A stretch of 45,817 bases of DNA from NCBI GenBank assembly GCA_002919305.1, contig PKFB01000016.1, forward strand, positions 1-45,817, read 5' to 3'. Below, piece after piece: positions 1 through 8,202 of this stretch. How positions within the stretch are numbered: position 1 is the first letter of the stretch; every line of letters starts with the position of its first letter. The translations under genes and the position numbers were made by a program. Source of the stretch: Actinomycetales bacterium. Its GTDB lineage: Bacteria > Actinomycetota > Actinomycetes > Mycobacteriales > Micromonosporaceae. The notes beneath the pieces are model-generated. The model was not told the origin of the DNA and did not search any database. It saw nothing but the letters and a program-made list of their open reading frames with translations.

Positions 1-209
1 CCCGCCAGGCGCGCCGCGCACCGGGCTGCCTCGACTTCGTGCAAGCGGCCGATCCGCTCGACCCGGGGCGCATCAATATCTATGAACAGTGGGAGTCCGA
101 CGAGGACCTGCACCGGTTCCGCACCTCAGGCAGTCCGGAGCTGGCCCTTCCACCGCTGCGGTCCGCGCGCGTACACAAATACCGGATCAGCTCGGTCGAG
201 GAGCCGTAG
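1..209 (+). CDS. ABM-domain (putative quinol monooxygenase) protein, C-terminal part only
   Basis: The frame is open from base 3 to the TAG at 207-209 and gives about 68 residues; the start lies outside the window. The translation runs APGCLDF...DPGRINIYEQWESDEDLHRF...SARVHKYRISSVEEP. This matches the second half of antibiotic-biosynthesis-monooxygenase (ABM) ferredoxin-like domains: an APGCL-type segment, a strand ending YEQWES, then a helix in which the chain 'hits' the next subunit. Such small cofactor-free proteins are dimeric quinol/anthrone oxygenases or of unknown role. The substrate cannot be told from this fragment. The downstream gene is convergent, so this is the end of its transcript. 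Confidence 0.7.
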   Translation, partial: RQARRAPGCLDFVQAADPLDPGRINIYEQWESDEDLHRFRTSGSPELALPPLRSARVHKYRISSVEEP

Positions 210-483
210 CTCCCCGATTCGGGCATCGCCTCGCGCGTACCCCTCCGTCATCCGCCCTCCCCCGCTGGTCGCCTCGGATCCGCTGCCCTCGATGCGGCGA
301 CACGACGTCATCTCTCTGATGTGGACAGAAGACTGTGGACAGACACCGGTGACGGCTGCGTCCCGGGTCTGTCCCGCATGCCACGGCCGCGCACAGTCGC
401 CTTACGCCCCGCCACCGTCCGTGGGTAACGGCATCGACTGGTGAACCACACACCCACCAGTACCGACGCGCCATACGGGTCCG

Positions 484-1134
484 CTACATCATGGGGAGCC
501 ACACGATCGCGGCGAGCGAAGCGCCCATCACCGTCCCGGCGATGACCTGGGGTGTGGTGTGATCGGTGAGCTGAACCCGTGACCACGCCACAAGGGCCAC
601 CAGCGGCGTCGCCACAAGCATCCATGGACCGAAGACCAGCACCAGACTGATCAGGGAGCCGGCGGCGACTCCGGCGTGGGCGCTGAGTTTCCATACCGTG
701 TTGACGGCGGCGATCCCGGCGAGGACCACCAGCATCACCGCCACCATGGCGGTCAGCAGGTCAGGGGCGTCGAACGCGACGAGCAGCCCGAGGCCGGTGA
801 TGACCGACCCGATACCGACCAGGAGTGGTTTGAGGCGTTGTTCTCTGCGTCCGATGTGGCGGTCGCTAAGCCAGCCGCGGCGGACCCCGACCAGGATGAC
901 CCCGTATGGGATCGCGCTGCAGAAGATGACGGCGACGACGGCCCACCCCACCGCCGCGGGCCAGGAGTCGGCGTCATGTAACGCCATCACGACGGGCATC
1001 ACGGTGGCGAGAACGGCGGGTGCGAACACCTCGGTGACCACTCTGGCGACGCGGTCACGGCGGCTTGGACTGCTTGGAGCCTCAGTGGTGGTCGGTGACG
1101 ATAAATCCGCTGTGTCGCTCGCAGTCTCGGTCAC
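484..1134 (-). CDS. PAP2-like integral membrane protein
   Basis: A 216-residue protein with an acidic Ser/Thr-rich N-terminal tail (residues 1-30), then about six hydrophobic segments. It resembles actinobacterial PAP2 (phosphatidic acid phosphatase type 2) membrane proteins. The segment SDRHIGRREQRLKPL stands where PAP2 proteins carry their basic motif. SAHAG replaces the usual PSGH, and SRVQLTDHTTPQVIAG fits the third motif (S-R-x5-H). The last two motifs keep the His residues, but the first is diverged, so lipid-phosphate phosphatase activity is plausible rather than certain. The start is GTG with GGGAGA about 9 nt upstream. It sits alone between convergent and tandem neighbours. Confidence 0.65.
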   Translation of the reverse strand: MTETASDTADLSSPTTTEAPSSPSRRDRVARVVTEVFAPAVLATVMPVVMALHDADSWPAAVGWAVVAVIFCSAIPYGVILVGVRRGWLSDRHIGRREQRLKPLLVGIGSVITGLGLLVAFDAPDLLTAMVAVMLVVLAGIAAVNTVWKLSAHAGVAAGSLISLVLVFGPWMLVATPLVALVAWSRVQLTDHTTPQVIAGTVMGASLAAIVWLPMM

Positions 1135-1295
1135 GGACTGTCTCCCAAGGTCATCGGGGCGCAGGTCAGGGAAGCATGTGCATCTCTGACCGAATCTTGC
1201 TGCGCACCGTCATACCATGCCCAGCCGTATCCGCTGGATTAGTTCGTAGCGAGTCCGTGTACCGCGTCATGCTCCATCAAGACCGCGATCGGTAC

Positions 1296-1318
1296 GGCCC
1301 GCCGGGGCCGGGCGGGCC
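1296..1318 (-). terminator. GC-rich stem-loop after the hydrolase gene
   Basis: Eight-base arms GGCCCGCC (1296-1303) and GGCGGGCC (1311-1318) with a 7-nt loop lie 10 bases beyond the stop codon of the minus-strand hydrolase. There is no U-tract, as is common for actinobacterial terminators. Confidence 0.5.
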
Positions 1319-1327
1319 GGTTACGGA

Positions 1328-2119
1328 TCACGTCAACACCGAGGCGAGGAACTCCTCGACCGCACGCCGCCACTGCTGCGGCCGTTCAACCGCGATCAGG
1401 TGACCGGCGTCGATCTCCACGCTGCGGGCGCCGCGGATACCGCTGATCAGGTCCGCCGAGTGTGCGGGGGTGACCAGGGTGTCGGCGGTGGTGACCACGA
1501 CCAGGGTGGGGACGGCGATACGCGCCAGGTCGGCGCGGACATCGACCCGGAACACCAGATCCACCTGGTCGGGGGTTCCCGGCGAGACCGGGGTGTCGGC
1601 GATGACCTGGATGAGCCGCTCATACTCGGCGGGCTTAAGGGCCGCCAGCGTGGCGTCGCTGTACCCGACGAACGCCAGGAAGTGCGCCAGCGTCCGCGGA
1701 TCCGCGGTGAGTAGATCACGCCACACCGCGGCGGCGGACCGCAGGGAGGGCCGTGGGTACGCCAGGCCCGCGGTGAGCACTAGGGCTTTGACCTGGTCCG
1801 GGTGTCGGGTGGCGGCGCGGATCGCGACCGCCGTGCCGAGTGAGTACCCGAGAATCGCGAACGACGACAGACCGGCCTGGGTCGCACTGGCCACCGCCCG
1901 GTCAGCTAGGTCATCCAGCGATAACTGGTCCTGGGCGCGAGGCGCGGGACCGGTCCCCGGGTAGTACGGGGCCACCACGGTGTAGCGACGGGCGAGTGTG
2001 TCGATGAACGGGAAATTCTCCTCCGGGCTTCCTCCGGCGCCGTGTGTCAGCAGCAGCCCGGGCCCGGTGCCTTTGACGATCGCGGGAAGCGGTTCAACCT
2101 GAACGTTCTGTGTCGACAT
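1328..2119 (-). CDS. Alpha/beta hydrolase
   Basis: A 263-residue alpha/beta-hydrolase fold protein. It has the oxyanion-loop region LLTHGAGGSPEENF near the N-terminus, the nucleophile elbow GYSLG, a late acidic strand (VVVTTADTLVTPAHS) and the catalytic His in DAGHLIAVERPQQW. The Ser-Asp-His order and length are those of small esterases, haloperoxidase-like and menaquinone-pathway (MenH-like) hydrolases; the substrate is not evident. I chose the ATG at 2119 over the frame's upstream ATG because a TAGCGT hexamer lies 7 nt before it, and a 14-bp palindrome and a TTGACA are further upstream. The gene is probably leaderless and separately regulated from the UvrA-like gene that precedes it by 115 bp. 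Confidence 0.8.
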   Translation of the reverse strand: MSTQNVQVEPLPAIVKGTGPGLLLTHGAGGSPEENFPFIDTLARRYTVVAPYYPGTGPAPRAQDQLSLDDLADRAVASATQAGLSSFAILGYSLGTAVAIRAATRHPDQVKALVLTAGLAYPRPSLRSAAAVWRDLLTADPRTLAHFLAFVGYSDATLAALKPAEYERLIQVIADTPVSPGTPDQVDLVFRVDVRADLARIAVPTLVVVTTADTLVTPAHSADLISGIRGARSVEIDAGHLIAVERPQQWRRAVEEFLASVLT

Positions 2120-2152
2120 AGTGGCGACGCTAAACCGTGACACCAGTGTCAA
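2120..2152 (-). promoter_or_regulatory. Leaderless promoter with palindromic operator for the hydrolase
   Basis: Read on the minus strand, TTGACA overlaps a perfect inverted repeat TGACAC-TG-GTGTCA (2138-2151), followed by TAGCGT and then seven bases to the ATG. The TTGACA to TAGCGT distance is only 14, so TTGACA may be part of the operator rather than the -35. The regulator is unknown. Confidence 0.5.
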
Positions 2153-2213
2153 GGTCCAGAGCGAAGAGCGGTGTGCTCCGTCACGGTGGCGGGTGTTCGA
2201 CGGCGGCACCGGC

Positions 2214-2227
2214 CCGGCCCGGGCCGG
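2214..2227 (-). terminator. Palindrome between the UvrA-like gene and the hydrolase
   Basis: The self-complementary CCGGCCCGGGCCGG lies 8 bases after the stop of the minus-strand UvrA-like gene. It may act as a terminator without a U-tract and would separate the two transcripts. Confidence 0.35.
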
Positions 2228-2234
2228 CCCGTGG

Positions 2235-4502
2235 TTATCCCACCGCCGCGGCGGTACTCGCGCGCAGCGCCTGGCCGGTGGCGGATTCGGCGCAGTCGAC
2301 CAGCCCGGCGGGTGGGCCCGCGTACAGGACTCGTCCGCCCCGCGTACCCGGGCCGGGGCCGAGGTCGATCACCCAGTCGGCCCGGCGAATCACCTCCAGG
2401 TGGTGTTCGATGACCACGACGGTGTGGCCGGCCTGGATGAGCCGCTCCAGCACCTGAAGCAGGGTGTCGATATCCCGCAGATGCAGCCCGGTCGTGGGCT
2501 CGTCCAGCAGGTAAAGGCCGTGTCGATCGGCGCCGGTGAGCTCCTTAGCGATCTTCAGCCGTTGGCATTCCCCACCCGACAACGTGGTCAGCGGCTGTCC
2601 CAGGCGCAGGTAGCCGAGCCCGACCTCCGCCACACCCCGCAGCGCCGCCGCAATGCCACGGTCAGGCAGCCGCGTCGTGGCCTCGTCGACGGTGAGATCA
2701 TCAATGTCGGCGATGGTCAGGCCGTCGACCGTGTAGGCCAGCACCTCGTCGGTGAATCGTCTGCCACCGCAGGTCTCACAGGTGACCTCGTGGCCGTCCA
2801 TGAACGCCAGGTCGGTGCGGATCACCCCCAACCCTTTGCACCGGGGGCAGGCGCCGGCGGAGTTAGCGCTGAACAACGCCGCACTCACCCCGTGGCGTGT
2901 CGCGAACAGCCTGCGGACGGCCGGCCCGATACCGGTGTAGGTGACCAGGGTCGACCGTCGGTTGGTACTGACCGGCCGCTGGTCGATGACGGTGGCCGGA
3001 TGCTGAGCCCGCAGCTCACCCAGCAGGCTCGACTTACCCGACCCCGCCACCCCGGTGACCACCGTCAACACCCCCCGGGGGATGTCGACGCTGACCTCAC
3101 GCAGGTTGTTCCTGCTCGCCTTCTCGACCCGGAGGTGGCCGGTGGGGGGCCGTCGAGGCGGCGTGGCTGCTGGCCGGTTGCGTAACGCCCGCCCGGTCGG
3201 GGTGTCCGCGGCGCATAGTTGCTCAAAGGTGCCCTGGAACACCAGCCGCCCACCGTCACCGCCGGCCCCGGGCCCGATCTCGATGATCTGGTCCGCGACC
3301 CGCATCACGTCAGGGTCGTGCTCCACCACCAGCACCGTGTTGCCTTTGTCCCGCAGGCGCCGCAGCAACGCGATTGTGAGCTGGACATCGTGCGGGTGCA
3401 GGCCGACGGTGGGCTCGTCGAACACATACAACATTTCTGTGAGGCTGCTGCCCAGATGCCGGACAGTTTTGATCCGCTGGGATTCGCCGCCTGACAAGGT
3501 GGCGGTCGGCCGGGCCAGATTCAGATACCCAAGCCCGATCTCGATCATGGCTTCCAGGCGGGTACGCAGCGCGGCCGTGACCGGGGCGACGTGCGGCGCG
3601 GTGATCCCGGCGATCACCTCCGTCAGTTCGCTGATCTCCATCCGGCTCAGCTCGGTGATGGTGTACCCGGCGACCCGGACGCGTCGCGCCGCCTCGTTGA
3701 GGCGTTCCCCCTGGCAGTCCGGGCAGGTGCGGGAACGCGTGAACTGCTCCAGGACCGCCTGCTTGCGTTCGGACAGTTCATCGGCGGTACGCAGATAGAT
3801 CCGTTCGAAACGCTCCACCAACCCCTCGTACGCCTTCGGTGGTTTGGTGCCGAGCCGCGCCGCCGCCTCACCACCGTACAGCAGCGCCTCCCGCTGCTCA
3901 GGCGTCCACTCCCGCAACGGCGTAGTCGGGTCGAAAGAGCCGATGTCGGCGTACTGGCGGTACCAGTACTGGCCGTCCCCGAAACCCGGTAGGCGGATGG
4001 CGCCCTGCTGCAGCGACTTGTCCAGATCCAGGAACCGGTCGACGGCGCTGGTGAGTATCTCCCCGAGCCCGTGGCAGGTCGGGCACATCCCCGCCGGGTC
4101 GTTGAAGGAGAAGCAGGTGGACTCCCCCACGTGCGGGGTGCTCGCCCGGGAAAACAGCAACCGTAGATAGGTGTAGGTGTCGGTGATCGTCCCCACGGTC
4201 GAGCGGGCGTTGCCGCCCAGGCGCCGCTGGTCGATCAGGATGACCGGGGACACCCCGTCGATCAGATCCACGTCGGGGCGGGCGTACCGGGGCAGTCGGT
4301 TCCGCAGAAACGGCGGGTAGGTTTCGTTCAGCTGGTAGCCGGCCTCGGCCGCGATCGTGTCGAACACCAGCGAGGACTTCCCCGACCCCGACACTCCCAC
4401 GACCACGGTCAGGGTATGGCGTGGGATGTCGATGTCCAGGTTCTGGAGATTGTGCGTCCGGGCGCCCCGGACGGTGATAGTCGTCCGCCAGTTGTCGGTC
4501 AT
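2235..4502 (-). CDS. UvrA-like ABC ATPase (DrrC-type, drug-resistance paralogue)
   Basis: A 755-residue double ABC-ATPase of the UvrA family, much shorter than housekeeping UvrA (about 950) and close in size to DrrC of the daunorubicin producer. The first cassette has Walker A GVSGSGKSS near residue 30 and signature LSGGESQR. The second has Walker A GVAGSGKSS and signature LSGGECQR. Zinc-binding pairs are visible as CPTCHG, CPDCQG, CPRCKG and CETCGG. The missing length is in the UvrB-binding and insertion regions, so it is unlikely to do classical excision repair. DrrC-type proteins confer resistance to DNA-intercalating drugs. The ATG at 4502 is chosen because TAGCGT lies 7 nt upstream (leaderless); it is divergent from the WYL regulator, which probably controls it. 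Confidence 0.85.
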   Translation of the reverse strand: MTDNWRTTITVRGARTHNLQNLDIDIPRHTLTVVVGVSGSGKSSLVFDTIAAEAGYQLNETYPPFLRNRLPRYARPDVDLIDGVSPVILIDQRRLGGNARSTVGTITDTYTYLRLLFSRASTPHVGESTCFSFNDPAGMCPTCHGLGEILTSAVDRFLDLDKSLQQGAIRLPGFGDGQYWYRQYADIGSFDPTTPLREWTPEQREALLYGGEAAARLGTKPPKAYEGLVERFERIYLRTADELSERKQAVLEQFTRSRTCPDCQGERLNEAARRVRVAGYTITELSRMEISELTEVIAGITAPHVAPVTAALRTRLEAMIEIGLGYLNLARPTATLSGGESQRIKTVRHLGSSLTEMLYVFDEPTVGLHPHDVQLTIALLRRLRDKGNTVLVVEHDPDVMRVADQIIEIGPGAGGDGGRLVFQGTFEQLCAADTPTGRALRNRPAATPPRRPPTGHLRVEKASRNNLREVSVDIPRGVLTVVTGVAGSGKSSLLGELRAQHPATVIDQRPVSTNRRSTLVTYTGIGPAVRRLFATRHGVSAALFSANSAGACPRCKGLGVIRTDLAFMDGHEVTCETCGGRRFTDEVLAYTVDGLTIADIDDLTVDEATTRLPDRGIAAALRGVAEVGLGYLRLGQPLTTLSGGECQRLKIAKELTGADRHGLYLLDEPTTGLHLRDIDTLLQVLERLIQAGHTVVVIEHHLEVIRRADWVIDLGPGPGTRGGRVLYAGPPAGLVDCAESATGQALRASTAAAVG

Positions 4503-4564
4503 GAGCCCGACGCTACGGCCAAATGTGGCCACATCATGACCGTGTTTGGTGGCAGGCTACGGCT
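4503..4564. promoter_or_regulatory. Divergent promoter region with 12-bp palindrome
   Basis: Only 62 bp separate the UvrA-like start and the WYL start. A perfect palindrome ATGTGGCCACAT (4523-4534) lies between the two. On the minus strand TAGCGT ends 7 nt before the UvrA-like ATG. On the plus strand CAGGCT ends 6 nt before the WYL ATG. Both transcripts look leaderless, and the palindrome sits in the -10/-35 interval of both. This is a natural binding site for the WYL protein. Confidence 0.55.
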
Positions 4565-5641
4565 ATGGCCGACGTCACCCGCCGGATGCTCGCGCTGCTG
4601 GCCCTGCTACAGACGGGTCGGACGTTCTCCGGTGAGGAACTGGCCCGTCGCCTGGAGGTCAGCCCGCGTACCCTGCGCCGGGATGTGGAACGGCTCCGGG
4701 AATACGGCTACCCGGTACACACCCGCCCCGGGCCGGGTGGCTTCTACCGCCTCGCCGCGGGCACCTCACTGCCGCCCCTGCTGCTGGACGATGACGAAGC
4801 CGTCGCCACCCTGGTTGGCCTCGCCATGGTCAGCGCGATGGCCGGCGCCGCCACCGACCCGGCGTCTCCCTGGGGTGAGAAGGCGGCAGGGGCGGAGCAG
4901 GGGCCAGCTCAACCGGACACGGACGGCGCTCCGAGCGGCGGAATCAGCGCGGCCGCGGACCGGGCCTTCGGCAAAATCGACCAGATCCTTCCTCGACGCC
5001 TGCGACCCCACGTGCAGTCGGTGCGGGCCTCGGTGGAGACCGCGCCCATGCTGGCGCCACCGGTTGCGGCGACGACGCTCGCCACCATCGGCGAAGCCTG
5101 CGCCCGCCATGAACTGATCTCCTTCGGCTACACCGGTCGCGACCAGGTCCACTCGATCCGGCGCGTAGAGCCGTACCGTCAGGTCCACCTGCGGCTGCGT
5201 TGGTACCTGCTGGCTTGGGACACCGACCGCGGCGACTGGCGTACCTTCCGACTGGACCGCGTCAGCGACGTCACCCTCACCGGTACGCGGTTCACGCCGC
5301 GGCCCCTTCCCGCCGCGACCGCCACCGCGTATCTTCGTAACGCCCTCAGCCAGGGCCGCCACCGGGCCGTGGTGACCATCGACGCCCCCGCCGCCGTCGT
5401 CGCCGACCGTCTCCGGTTCGCTGATGTCGTCATCGAGCCGCGCGGTGAGCAGCGGTGTGAAGTGACCGTCTGGACGGACTCATTCGAGTGGCTCGTCATG
5501 CAACTCGGGCTCCTCGACGTGGACTTCGAGATTCGGGAACCCGTGGAGTTCGCGCGTCGCTGCCAGCTGCTAGCGCAACGGTTACGCCGCGCGGGCCGCC
5601 TCGCCCGCGCCACGGACCCCACCGACAACCCGTGGCCTTGA
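4565..5641 (+). CDS. WYL-domain transcriptional regulator
   Basis: A 358-residue regulator of the PafC/DriD-like WYL class. Residues 1-60 form a DeoR/HTH_11-type winged helix (GEELARRLEVSPRTLRRDVE, then a wing GPGGFYRL). A proline/alanine-rich stretch follows, then a WYL domain from about residue 185 (ISFGYTGRD...RRVEPYRQVHLRLRWYLLAWD) and a C-terminal WCX-like segment. WYL domains bind nucleic acid or nucleotide ligands and often respond to DNA damage. The start at 4565 fits the beginning of the HTH; the in-frame upstream start at 4523 lies inside the shared palindrome. Its divergent partner is a UvrA-type drug-resistance ATPase, so control of resistance in response to DNA-damaging compounds is a reasonable inference. 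Confidence 0.85.
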   Translation: MADVTRRMLALLALLQTGRTFSGEELARRLEVSPRTLRRDVERLREYGYPVHTRPGPGGFYRLAAGTSLPPLLLDDDEAVATLVGLAMVSAMAGAATDPASPWGEKAAGAEQGPAQPDTDGAPSGGISAAADRAFGKIDQILPRRLRPHVQSVRASVETAPMLAPPVAATTLATIGEACARHELISFGYTGRDQVHSIRRVEPYRQVHLRLRWYLLAWDTDRGDWRTFRLDRVSDVTLTGTRFTPRPLPAATATAYLRNALSQGRHRAVVTIDAPAAVVADRLRFADVVIEPRGEQRCEVTVWTDSFEWLVMQLGLLDVDFEIREPVEFARRCQLLAQRLRRAGRLARATDPTDNPWP

Positions 5642-6170
5642 GCCCATTCACACCAGTAGCCGCGCTACAGCTCTCCTGACCCCTTCCTCGCCTTTGCTGC
5701 GTCGGCCAGCCCATGGTCAGCCCGCAGTGAGACCCGCAAGCCACCACAAGAAGCGTGGACTTTCTCAGCAAGCCCTTGAGATCCTGAGACATGCGGTTTC
5801 GGACGTAGTATCTGCTGGACGCCCGAGTTCCCCGGCTCCAAGAAAGATCATCTTTGGCGCTCTGACCAGCACAGATGCACAAGCGCCGGACCGCTGCAAA
5901 AATCAGCTCAACCGAACCTCGAAAAACAGGTCTGACCTGCGATTTGAGGTTGGGGTTGCTTCATCACCCCTAGAGGGATCACGGTCTGCCTTGGTGGTTG
6001 GTGTGGCATCCGAGTGGCGGCTCATCGAGTGGAGCGGCGGGTGCTTGTTCGACCCAAGACAAGTCGCCAGGCTGTCGAAGTCACTTGGCGTTGGTTGATA
6101 TGAGTGAAGGCCCGCCGCCCCATGTCCAATGTGGATGTTCAGCCGGTGTGAGCGTCTTTGTATGGCGTGC
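5642..6170. other. Gene-free interval with two inverted repeats
   Basis: No convincing gene is seen. AAAGAT-C-ATCTTT (5843-5855) is a 13-bp palindrome. At 5915-5951 there is a compound inverted repeat: AACCTC and GAGGTT outside, CAGGTC-T-GACCTG inside, with six-base A/T-richer fillers. The open frames here lack ribosome binding sites and recognisable domains. Convergent gene ends on both sides make this an end-to-end spacer. Confidence 0.4.
5915..5951. repeat. 37-bp compound inverted repeat
   Basis: Outer arms AACCTC (5915-5920) and GAGGTT (5946-5951); inner palindrome CAGGTC-T-GACCTG (5927-5939). The six-base gaps (5921-5926 and 5940-5945) are not complementary. It could be a hairpin or a dimer-of-dimers protein site. 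No start codon is close by. Confidence 0.5.
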
Positions 6171-7163
6171 TCAGGGCCGCAGCGCCAACTTGCCGGTCGT
6201 GACTCCCGCCTCCAGTTCGGCGAGCACTCTCGGCCCGTCGGCCAGGTCATACACCGTGGGCCGGCCAGGGGTGTACACCCCGGCGGCGATGAGTGTGGAC
6301 AACTCGTCCATGAGTTCCGCGAATAAGTGCGGCGCGGTCTGCGCCAGTATGCCGATGTGGAGGCCCATCACCTGGATCGGGTGGATGAAGTTCAGCTCCC
6401 GGTTGCTGATCATGGCCTCGCCACTGGCTATGCCGTACACCACGACCCGACCGGTGATCCGCCTGGTCGCGGCCACGCTGGCGTGGAATGTGGCCCCGCC
6501 GACGGATTCCAACACCAGGTCAGCGCCTCGCCCGTCGGTTAGCCGTAGCACCTCGGCGGTCACGTCCACGGCGTGGTAGTCGAGGATGTGGTCGGCGCCC
6601 AACGCGCGTACCGTCTCGTGCTTACCCGCTGAAGCGGTGGCGATCACGGTCGCGCCGTAGTGTTTGGCCAGTGTCACCGCGGCTTGGCCAACTCCACCGG
6701 CTGCGGCGTGGATCAAGACGGTCTCGCCGGCAGTGACGCGTCCCAGGATCTTGAGCGCGGCCAGCGCGGTTCCCCAGTTGAGGACCAGGCCCAGTACTTG
6801 CTCGTCGTTCCAGCCCGCCGGTACCGGTGTCACCGTGCTCGTAGGCATCACCAGATATTCGGCGAAGGCTCCGTACCCGGTGCCGATGACATGGGCGCCG
6901 AGTGTCAGACCGGTCACCGCTTCTCCCATGGCGACGATCTGACCGGCGGCTTCGAAGCCTGCCAGATACGGCGCCGCGGGGCCGCCGTGGTATCGGCCGT
7001 AGGTTTGCATGAGGTCAGCGAAGTTAACGCCCGCGACGGTGACCTTGACCAGGATCTCGTCTGGGCCCGGGGTCGGTACCGCAGCGTCGGTGATCAGCCG
7101 CATGTCCCGTGGCCCGTTATGGGACAACTGACGCAAAGCGCGCATGGTCGCTGGAATGTTCAT
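6171..7163 (-). CDS. NADPH:quinone oxidoreductase, zinc-independent MDR family
   Basis: A 330-residue medium-chain dehydrogenase/reductase of the quinone oxidoreductase branch. The N-terminal GroES-like domain begins MRALRQLSHNGPRDMRL. The Rossmann domain carries HAAAGGVGQAAVTLAKHYGA near residue 150, as in QOR/crotonyl reductase-type enzymes. The structural and catalytic zinc cysteines of alcohol dehydrogenases are absent. It would reduce quinones or enones with NADPH in the cytosol. It lies 36 bp downstream of a MerR regulator on the same strand, with its own MerR-type promoter in the gap. This suggests induction by an electrophile or redox-active compound. Confidence 0.85.
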   Translation of the reverse strand: MNIPATMRALRQLSHNGPRDMRLITDAAVPTPGPDEILVKVTVAGVNFADLMQTYGRYHGGPAAPYLAGFEAAGQIVAMGEAVTGLTLGAHVIGTGYGAFAEYLVMPTSTVTPVPAGWNDEQVLGLVLNWGTALAALKILGRVTAGETVLIHAAAGGVGQAAVTLAKHYGATVIATASAGKHETVRALGADHILDYHAVDVTAEVLRLTDGRGADLVLESVGGATFHASVAATRRITGRVVVYGIASGEAMISNRELNFIHPIQVMGLHIGILAQTAPHLFAELMDELSTLIAAGVYTPGRPTVYDLADGPRVLAELEAGVTTGKLALRP

Positions 7164-7203
7164 ATCCGGACACTAAAACCCTCACGTTTATGTGAGGGTC
7201 AAG
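7164..7203 (-). promoter_or_regulatory. MerR-type leaderless promoter of the quinone oxidoreductase
   Basis: Minus strand: TTGACC, then a spacer containing the inverted repeat CCCTCAC-N6-GTGAGGG (7179-7198), then TAGTGT, six bases and ATG. The TTGACC to TAGTGT spacing is about 21 nt (19 if TTTAGT is read as the -10), i.e. longer than 17. A dyad inside an over-long spacer is the hallmark of MerR-activated promoters. The -35 overlaps the stop codon of the merR gene. Confidence 0.75.
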
Positions 7204-7600
7204 CCGGCTGGCTCTGTCCCGCTTCGTCAGCCGCGTGACCAGCGGCGATCCGAGCGGCCCGCAGGTACGCGTCGAGGGCATCACGGTTGCGGGTCAGGCA
7301 CCTGATGCGTCGATCAAGCTGTTCTCGGTGTCGGGCCACCTCGTTGAGCATCCACGCACACGGCACCCGCGGCATCAGGTCGGTCGCCCCCTCCAGGTAA
7401 GGCAGGATGTCGCGGATGATGCGGGTCGGCAGACCGCATTCGATCAGATCACGGATCCGCTGGACCGCTTCCACGGCACTATCGGGGAAGTCACGGTAGC
7501 CGTTGGCGCTGCGTACCGACCGGATCAGCCCTTCCTCCTCGTAGTACCGCAGCGCGCGAACGCTGACGCCGGTCAGGCGCGATAACTCACCGATTCTCAT
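7199..7600 (-). CDS. MerR family transcriptional regulator
   Basis: A 133-residue MerR protein. The N-terminal winged helix is MRIGELSRLTGVSVRALRYYEEEGLI, followed by the second helix pair around GYRDFPDSAVEAVQRIRDLIECGLPTRIIRDIL and a C-terminal dimerisation coiled coil with HREQLDRRIRCLTRNRDALDAYL. It lacks a large effector-binding domain. Cys residues occur at CGLP, CAWM and CLTR, so a thiol or redox signal is possible. The ATG at 7600 begins the family-typical MRIGEL; the in-frame ATG 15 codons upstream is not needed. It is followed by the oxidoreductase it most likely activates. Confidence 0.85.
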   Translation of the reverse strand: MRIGELSRLTGVSVRALRYYEEEGLIRSVRSANGYRDFPDSAVEAVQRIRDLIECGLPTRIIRDILPYLEGATDLMPRVPCAWMLNEVARHREQLDRRIRCLTRNRDALDAYLRAARIAAGHAADEAGQSQPA

Positions 7601-8162
7601 GCGCCACCCCTGGCAAGGCTGCTTCTCACCACACCCTGGCGTCACCGTATCGCGGCCCCGTCAATGCGCTGACCTGCTACGTCGAGCTCCGACTGGGGTA
7701 CGCGGGGCGCTGTAGTGCTTATCCTTGCCGGCCACGCCACTGCTCAAGCCACCTTTACGACCAGTCTTGCCGTTTTTGCACATAATGCACGGAAAGATAG
7801 TCATCATTCTTTTTGAGATGTATATTCCTCGAGGTCCCTGTTCATGCCCCACTGGGTGGGCTGCCCCCAGGGTTTTGCTCCCGGTGGTTCCGGGTAGCGC
7901 CGGTACTGCCCGGCGCTAGGGACGGGAATCGGGCGGAAGGGGGTGGACGTGTACGCGGCGGTATCTCCACACAGACTGTTCTCGGCGTACCCCTCGTGCA
8001 TGCGGGCCGAAGCACCACCTCCCTGAGATAACGCTGCCTACGCAGCGGCTGCGCCTATAAACGCCACCGACGCATCGCAGCGATGGCCTGTGGCTGGCTG
8101 GCGATGGCGTACGGCGTACTCCTCTGACCCCTGGGCTGGAAAGGAGGTCTGGTGCGTATGAC
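7601..8162. other. Upstream region of the asparagine-synthetase-like gene
   Basis: No gene is supported over about 560 bp. The block 7735-7835 is AT-richer than its surroundings. A hairpin CGCTGC-CTAC-GCAGCG (8032-8047) is followed by CTATAAACG, a candidate -10 (TATAAA at about 8055). A strong Shine-Dalgarno AAGGAGGT is at 8141-8148. The short frames here do not resemble known families. Confidence 0.35.
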
Positions 8163-8202
8163 GTGGCCGACCGGGGCACCAGTCTGGGCATGGGCGGGAT
8201 AG
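8158..8202 (+). CDS. Possible 14-codon leader ORF overlapping the next gene start
   Basis: ATG at 8158 lies 9 nt after the strong AAGGAGGT (8141-8148), a better spacing than the 14 nt to the GTG at 8163 used by the following gene. It encodes MTWPTGAPVWAWAG and stops with TAG at 8200-8202, ten bases beyond the next in-frame ATG (8190) of the synthetase-like gene. It may be a translated leader that couples or limits translation of that gene, or an accident of an N-terminal extension. It has no database-like features. Confidence 0.25.
   Translation: MTWPTGAPVWAWAG

Noticed and set aside
2121-3185. A 354-codon plus-strand frame under the UvrA-like gene
   Set aside because: Antisense to conserved ATPase and zinc motifs; composition typical of a GC-rich shadow frame.
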